DNA of 64,000 nucleotides, taken from NCBI GenBank assembly GCA_964276095.1, contig CAXYDR010000003.1:1488001-1552000 (forward strand). The letters run 5' to 3'. Origin of the DNA: GCA-2733415 sp964276095 (GTDB taxonomy: Bacteria; Bacteroidota; Bacteroidia; Flavobacteriales; Flavobacteriaceae). The notes beneath the pieces are model-generated. The model was not told the DNA's origin. It did no database searches and was given only the letters and a program-made list of their open reading frames with translations. Shown here one piece after another: positions 61,041 to 64,000 of this stretch. Made by a program: the position numbers and the translations under genes. How positions within the stretch are numbered: the first letter of the stretch is position 1; each line of letters begins with the position of its first letter.

Positions 61041-61424
61041 CAGTTTTTGTTTTTTTCTTCACGTAAAATCTTCTCTATTTTATGTAGAGAGGATAAATAG
61101 AAGTGAATATCATTTTTGCTATGCGCTCATTTTGTTCAGCGGTTACTTTTATATTTTTTTAGCCAATAAGTAAATAAACATAAAAGTGTTTTTATTTTTT
61201 ATATGACCAAGATAATAAAATACTTAGTAGATATTGTCTTTTATATATTCATTAAAGTGTTGACTTAATATTTTATAAGTGAAGCTGCTGTTGATGGTAT
61301 TTAAAGCGTTTTTTTTTGTAAGTGAGGTAATAACTTTCTTGTTAGTATTCTTTATCGTTCGAAAAACAATTACATAAAAAAGGTAGTCATACAAATGACT
61401 GTATTTTACTTTTTTCTTTAATGT
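61041..61424. other. 380-base gap with one copy of an imperfect direct repeat
   Basis: No gene is supported. Bases 61353-61390 (containing CGTTCGAAAAACAATT and AAAAAAGGTAGTCA) resemble 62022-62058 on the other side of the next gene. Confidence 0.5.
61353..61390 (+). repeat. Imperfect direct repeat, copy 1
   Basis: It contains CGTTCGAAAAACAATT then AAAAAAGGTAGTCA. About four-fifths of positions match 62022-62058. The pair brackets the secreted-protein gene at 61425. Confidence 0.6.
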
Positions 61425-61874
61425 TTATTTAAGCTTATCTATTGGAAACAATTTTTTAATATCAGATATTGAAAGGTTGTTCATATGTCCTTTTCTGCCA
61501 TCGCCATAACTAATAAACGTAAAGAGACCATTATCGTTTCTTTTTAAGTTTAAGCGATTAGAGCCAATATTAATAGTTACATTGTCTTTTTTGTTTTCCA
61601 ACACATCTAACATTATTCCTCTTAGTTCTTTTACTTCGTCTATTGATCCTATTTTAAAAGTATTTAACTTGCTCTCTTTGACGTCAGTTAAGCTTGTAGA
61701 GTTTCTATATGTCACAAAGTAAAAATCATTAACTATATCCTTGTTTAAGGATTCCATTAGCAAGTCAAATGTCTTTAGTGTTGAAATTTCTGTTATGGAT
61801 TTTTCTATTACTTTAATTTGTGAATTTGAAACGTAAGTAGTTAGTAGTAAGAATATGATTATAAAATTTCTCAT
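61425..61874 (-). CDS. Small secreted protein, DUF4252-like in style, unknown function
   Basis: The 149-residue protein has a signal peptide (about 1-18, MRNFIIIFLLLTTYVSNSQ) and a mature part alternating helices and strands (STLKTFDLLMESLNKDIVNDFYFVTYRN; VTINIGSNRLNLKRNDNGLFTFISYGD). The ending SISDIKKLFPIDKLK is helical. The pattern loosely recalls short secreted DUF4252-type proteins, but no match is claimed. It stands alone between two imperfect direct repeats in otherwise gene-poor DNA. Confidence 0.7.
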   Translation of the reverse strand: MRNFIIIFLLLTTYVSNSQIKVIEKSITEISTLKTFDLLMESLNKDIVNDFYFVTYRNSTSLTDVKESKLNTFKIGSIDEVKELRGIMLDVLENKKDNVTINIGSNRLNLKRNDNGLFTFISYGDGRKGHMNNLSISDIKKLFPIDKLK

Positions 61875-62369
61875 AATTATATTTTTTGATTTAGTAGTTA
61901 ACCAAATGACAAATAATGGTTTCTAAAATTGTTAATCAGTACTGTTATTGATTAATCTAAAGTTACGAAAAATAAAAAACATTTAATTAATCTTTTTTAT
62001 AGTGTGCAAAATATTTTCTTTTACCGTTCGAAAATCAATTGTAAAAAAAGGTAGCCAACTTAATGACGACTATTGTATGCTCTCAACTAGTTTCTTTTTT
62101 AGATTAATTAGCTGCATTATTAGTTTCAAATATTTGTATTTGAATATCAATATTTTTAGTTAATGGTTTTAACTGAGTTTTAATATTTACCTACTAATTC
62201 CTTGGTTAATTCTGCTCTTATTTCAAGTCTAAAGTGTATTAAAGCACTATGTTTTCTTAATTGCCTATTGAAAAAAGGTTGTTTATTCAATTGTGTAACG
62301 CGCAACAATAGATAGTTTAAATTTATAAAAATTAGCTAAGAGATTAAAAGCGTTAAGTTGTCTTTCTTG
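61875..62369. other. 495-base gene-free stretch upstream of the secreted-protein gene
   Basis: AT-rich with no supported gene. It holds the second copy of the direct repeat (62022-62058) and probably the promoter of the leftward secreted-protein gene. Confidence 0.45.
62022..62058 (+). repeat. Imperfect direct repeat, copy 2
   Basis: It contains CGTTCGAAAATCAATT then AAAAAAAGGTAGCCAAC, similar to 61353-61390, same orientation, about 670 bases away. Confidence 0.6.
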
Positions 62370-63728
62370 TTAGTTGGTTCTCATGGGGATTCTTTTAGTG
62401 GAAAGTGTTTTTAGCTCAGGGTTTTCATTTAAGATCCAGTCACTATGAGTGAAGGTGTTCCATTCAATTGTAGTCAAGTCTACTTCTGGGTCAATAAACG
62501 GAGTGTATTTTCTACCATTTACGCTAATCTTACTATTGATAGCATAAATTTCAACAGACTTCCCCTCGGCCTTGTATTTCGCTTTTAAGTACTGAGTAAA
62601 TTGCCAAATAACATCTGGCTTGGTAGCTAAAAGTCTACTTTGTTTTTGGCTAACTAAATTGTGGTGAGGCACGAAAGTAGCTTTACCGGTTGCTTTATCA
62701 ATAACTTTGTAATTGATTCTTCCAGATTTTGTACGTAACATCATGCGCCAGCTTAAGCGGTGGCCTTCCTCAGTTCGTAATACGTCACCTGGAATAAACC
62801 AATGGCGAATTGGTAGTGCAATTTGTATAAAAAAATAAAAAAATAATACGGGTTTTAATACTGGAGCGTATTTTGAAGTATTAATTTCTTCCTCATTATA
62901 AAACGGTTTGTGCTTTAAAAATAGGTTATGTATTGTTTTTGCTTCAAAAAAGAACAGACAAAAAGCTAGTGATAGAAAAGGAAATATACCTACTTGAAAT
63001 ACGATAGCGTTAAATAAGTGGAAAAATATAGCGCATATAAAAGCGATTTTTCGTGTTGGTTTAAATAATAATAATGGAATAATTAAGCCATCAAAAGCAA
63101 TTCCTCCGTATGCTAAAATGTAATGAACCCATGTTTGTTGTAATACATCACCTACAATGTAATAATGTTCTTTTGTTGTCATTAATTGTTTTATCACTGA
63201 CGTGTTTAACCAATCAGGATATAGTTTAGCAATGGCTCCATACGTGTATACAATTGCCATTTGTGCTATGAAAACCCATTTAGACCAGTTGGGCATTTTG
63301 TAAGAAGTGATTTCTGGGTTTTGTTTTGCGTCAACCGATAAGTACTTGTTTGCAGGAACAAGGCACATAAATGAAGAAATCAAAATCAATAAATAATAAT
63401 GATTGTTATAGGACGCTTTTTGCATTAAATATGTTGCTGTCCAGAGGATGGTGAATGATATCATGCTCCATCGATATTTGTAACCAATCATTACAAAAAA
63501 ACCGAACATTCCCATAGTTAGGTAGTAGAAGTACATGCCATTTCCGGGTAAAGGTTGCAGCCATTCAAAACCAATTACAGTGAAAGTGAATTCAGGGTCA
63601 ATAAGTGTTCTTTTTATCCAGCCTGTAAAGATTGCTCCTACGGATTCCAAAAAAATTAAGAGTCCGAATATGATTCGAAAAACGATTAATGAAGAGTTGT
63701 CTATTTGCTTGAATAAAAATTTATTCAT
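62370..63728 (-). CDS. HTTM-domain membrane protein (vitamin K-dependent gamma-carboxylase homologue)
   Basis: The 452-residue protein shows the HTTM/VKGC pattern: DNSSLIVFRIIFGLLIFLESVGAIFTGWIKRTLIDPEFTF at the start, then several membrane helices (MYFYYLTMGMFGFFVMIGY; YYLLILISSFMCLVPANKYLSVD) and IAQMAIVYTYGAIAKLYPDWL. A soluble C-terminal domain follows from about 310 (LRTEEGHRLSWRMMLRTKSGRINYKV). Bacterial homologues of the vertebrate carboxylase are common in Flavobacteriia, but most have no proven carboxylase activity. It overlaps the ribF stop by 8 bases, so the two are co-transcribed. Confidence 0.88.
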   Translation of the reverse strand: MNKFLFKQIDNSSLIVFRIIFGLLIFLESVGAIFTGWIKRTLIDPEFTFTVIGFEWLQPLPGNGMYFYYLTMGMFGFFVMIGYKYRWSMISFTILWTATYLMQKASYNNHYYLLILISSFMCLVPANKYLSVDAKQNPEITSYKMPNWSKWVFIAQMAIVYTYGAIAKLYPDWLNTSVIKQLMTTKEHYYIVGDVLQQTWVHYILAYGGIAFDGLIIPLLLFKPTRKIAFICAIFFHLFNAIVFQVGIFPFLSLAFCLFFFEAKTIHNLFLKHKPFYNEEEINTSKYAPVLKPVLFFYFFIQIALPIRHWFIPGDVLRTEEGHRLSWRMMLRTKSGRINYKVIDKATGKATFVPHHNLVSQKQSRLLATKPDVIWQFTQYLKAKYKAEGKSVEIYAINSKISVNGRKYTPFIDPEVDLTTIEWNTFTHSDWILNENPELKTLSTKRIPMRTN

Positions 63729-64000
63729 TAGTTTCGAAATAAGTTAATGCTTCTTCTTTGTCTTTGTTTAATTGAGATTTTAAGGCTTCAACGGATTCAA
63801 ATTTCTGTTCATCTCTAATTCTTTTTTGAATAGATACAGTAATTTCTTTGTGATAAATATCCTCATTGAAGTTGAATAGATGAATTTCAATACTTCGTGT
63901 TTTACCATTAACCGTCGGGTTGTTTCCTATATTCATCATTCCGGTATAGGAGATGTTTTCTATTTCTGCTTTAGCTATATAAACCCCGTTTTTAGGAATC
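63721..64000 (-). CDS. ribF: RibF, bifunctional riboflavin kinase/FAD synthetase, 3' part only
   Basis: The frame is open to the window edge, and the visible C-terminal 92 residues run from IPKNGVYIAKAEIENISYTG through MMNIGNNPTVNGKTRSIEIHLFNF to LTYFETNE. GVY.AK followed by MNIGNNPTV and EIHLFNFNEDIY is the riboflavin kinase domain of RibF, where the NPT motif binds substrate and metal. The enzyme makes FMN and FAD. The gene overlaps the HTTM gene by 8 bases, indicating one transcript. Confidence 0.93.
   Translation of the reverse strand, partial: IPKNGVYIAKAEIENISYTGMMNIGNNPTVNGKTRSIEIHLFNFNEDIYHKEITVSIQKRIRDEQKFESVEALKSQLNKDKEEALTYFETNE

Overview
The window reads as low-GC chromosomal DNA of a marine-type Flavobacteriia (Bacteroidota). 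Supporting signs are promoters with the Bacteroidota TAnnTTTG box (for example TTTG-N19-TAAATTTG ahead of a tRNA-Gln), a type IX secretion (T9SS) PorP/SprF protein beside a giant adhesin with a CHU_C-type sorting domain, TPR and beta-propeller HisKA_2 sensor kinases, DUF2723 and HTTM/VKGC-domain proteins, and VF530. A member of the Tenacibaculum/Polaribacter group is plausible, but the genus is not established here.

Bases 1-22.7 kb are chromosomal backbone. They hold a partial DinB/YfiT gene, hemW, a same-strand run of five paralogous HisKA_2 histidine kinases with no response regulator nearby (1.9-13.6 kb), polA, a membrane metallophosphoesterase, a thioredoxin-fold protein without cysteines, a polysaccharide deacetylase and a DUF2723 membrane protein. 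This stretch ends at an intact tRNA-Gln(TTG).

From the 3' end of that tRNA to about 60.35 kb lie two integrated elements in tandem. A 16-bp piece of the tRNA 3' end (ATCCTTGTGGGATAAC) occurs at 22742, 43590 and 60338. Each interval has a leftward tyrosine integrase 160-200 bp inside its right-hand copy, and each has its own pair of G-rich or ACGTATGAA repeats just inside both ends, which look like integrase arm sites. Element A (22.7-43.6 kb) has an integrative-mobilizable-element backbone: ParA with a small partner, MobA-type relaxase, MobC-like protein, Toprim primase, VapE-type helicase, helix-turn-helix protein and integrase. By its ends it also contains a T9SS adhesin operon: a 2421-residue SprB-like DUF11-repeat protein, PorP/SprF, an OmpA-family protein and a small unknown protein. 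The adhesin has seven near-identical 411-bp repeats.

Element B (43.6-60.35 kb) carries an ArsR-controlled mercury operon (arsR-type regulator, merTP fusion, TlpA-like thiol protein, merA, DUF2652). It also carries a 972-residue SF2-helicase-like protein with a possible nucleic-acid polymerase palm, several small unknown genes, a ribbon-helix-helix regulator, a zinc-finger DNA methyltransferase, a minimal tyrosine recombinase beside repeated 12-bp sites, an XRE regulator, two lipoproteins and its integrase. No relaxase was recognised in element B.

After 60.35 kb the backbone resumes: a VF530-type DNA-binding protein, a small secreted protein between imperfect direct repeats, an HTTM/VKGC protein and the 3' part of ribF, which runs out of the window.
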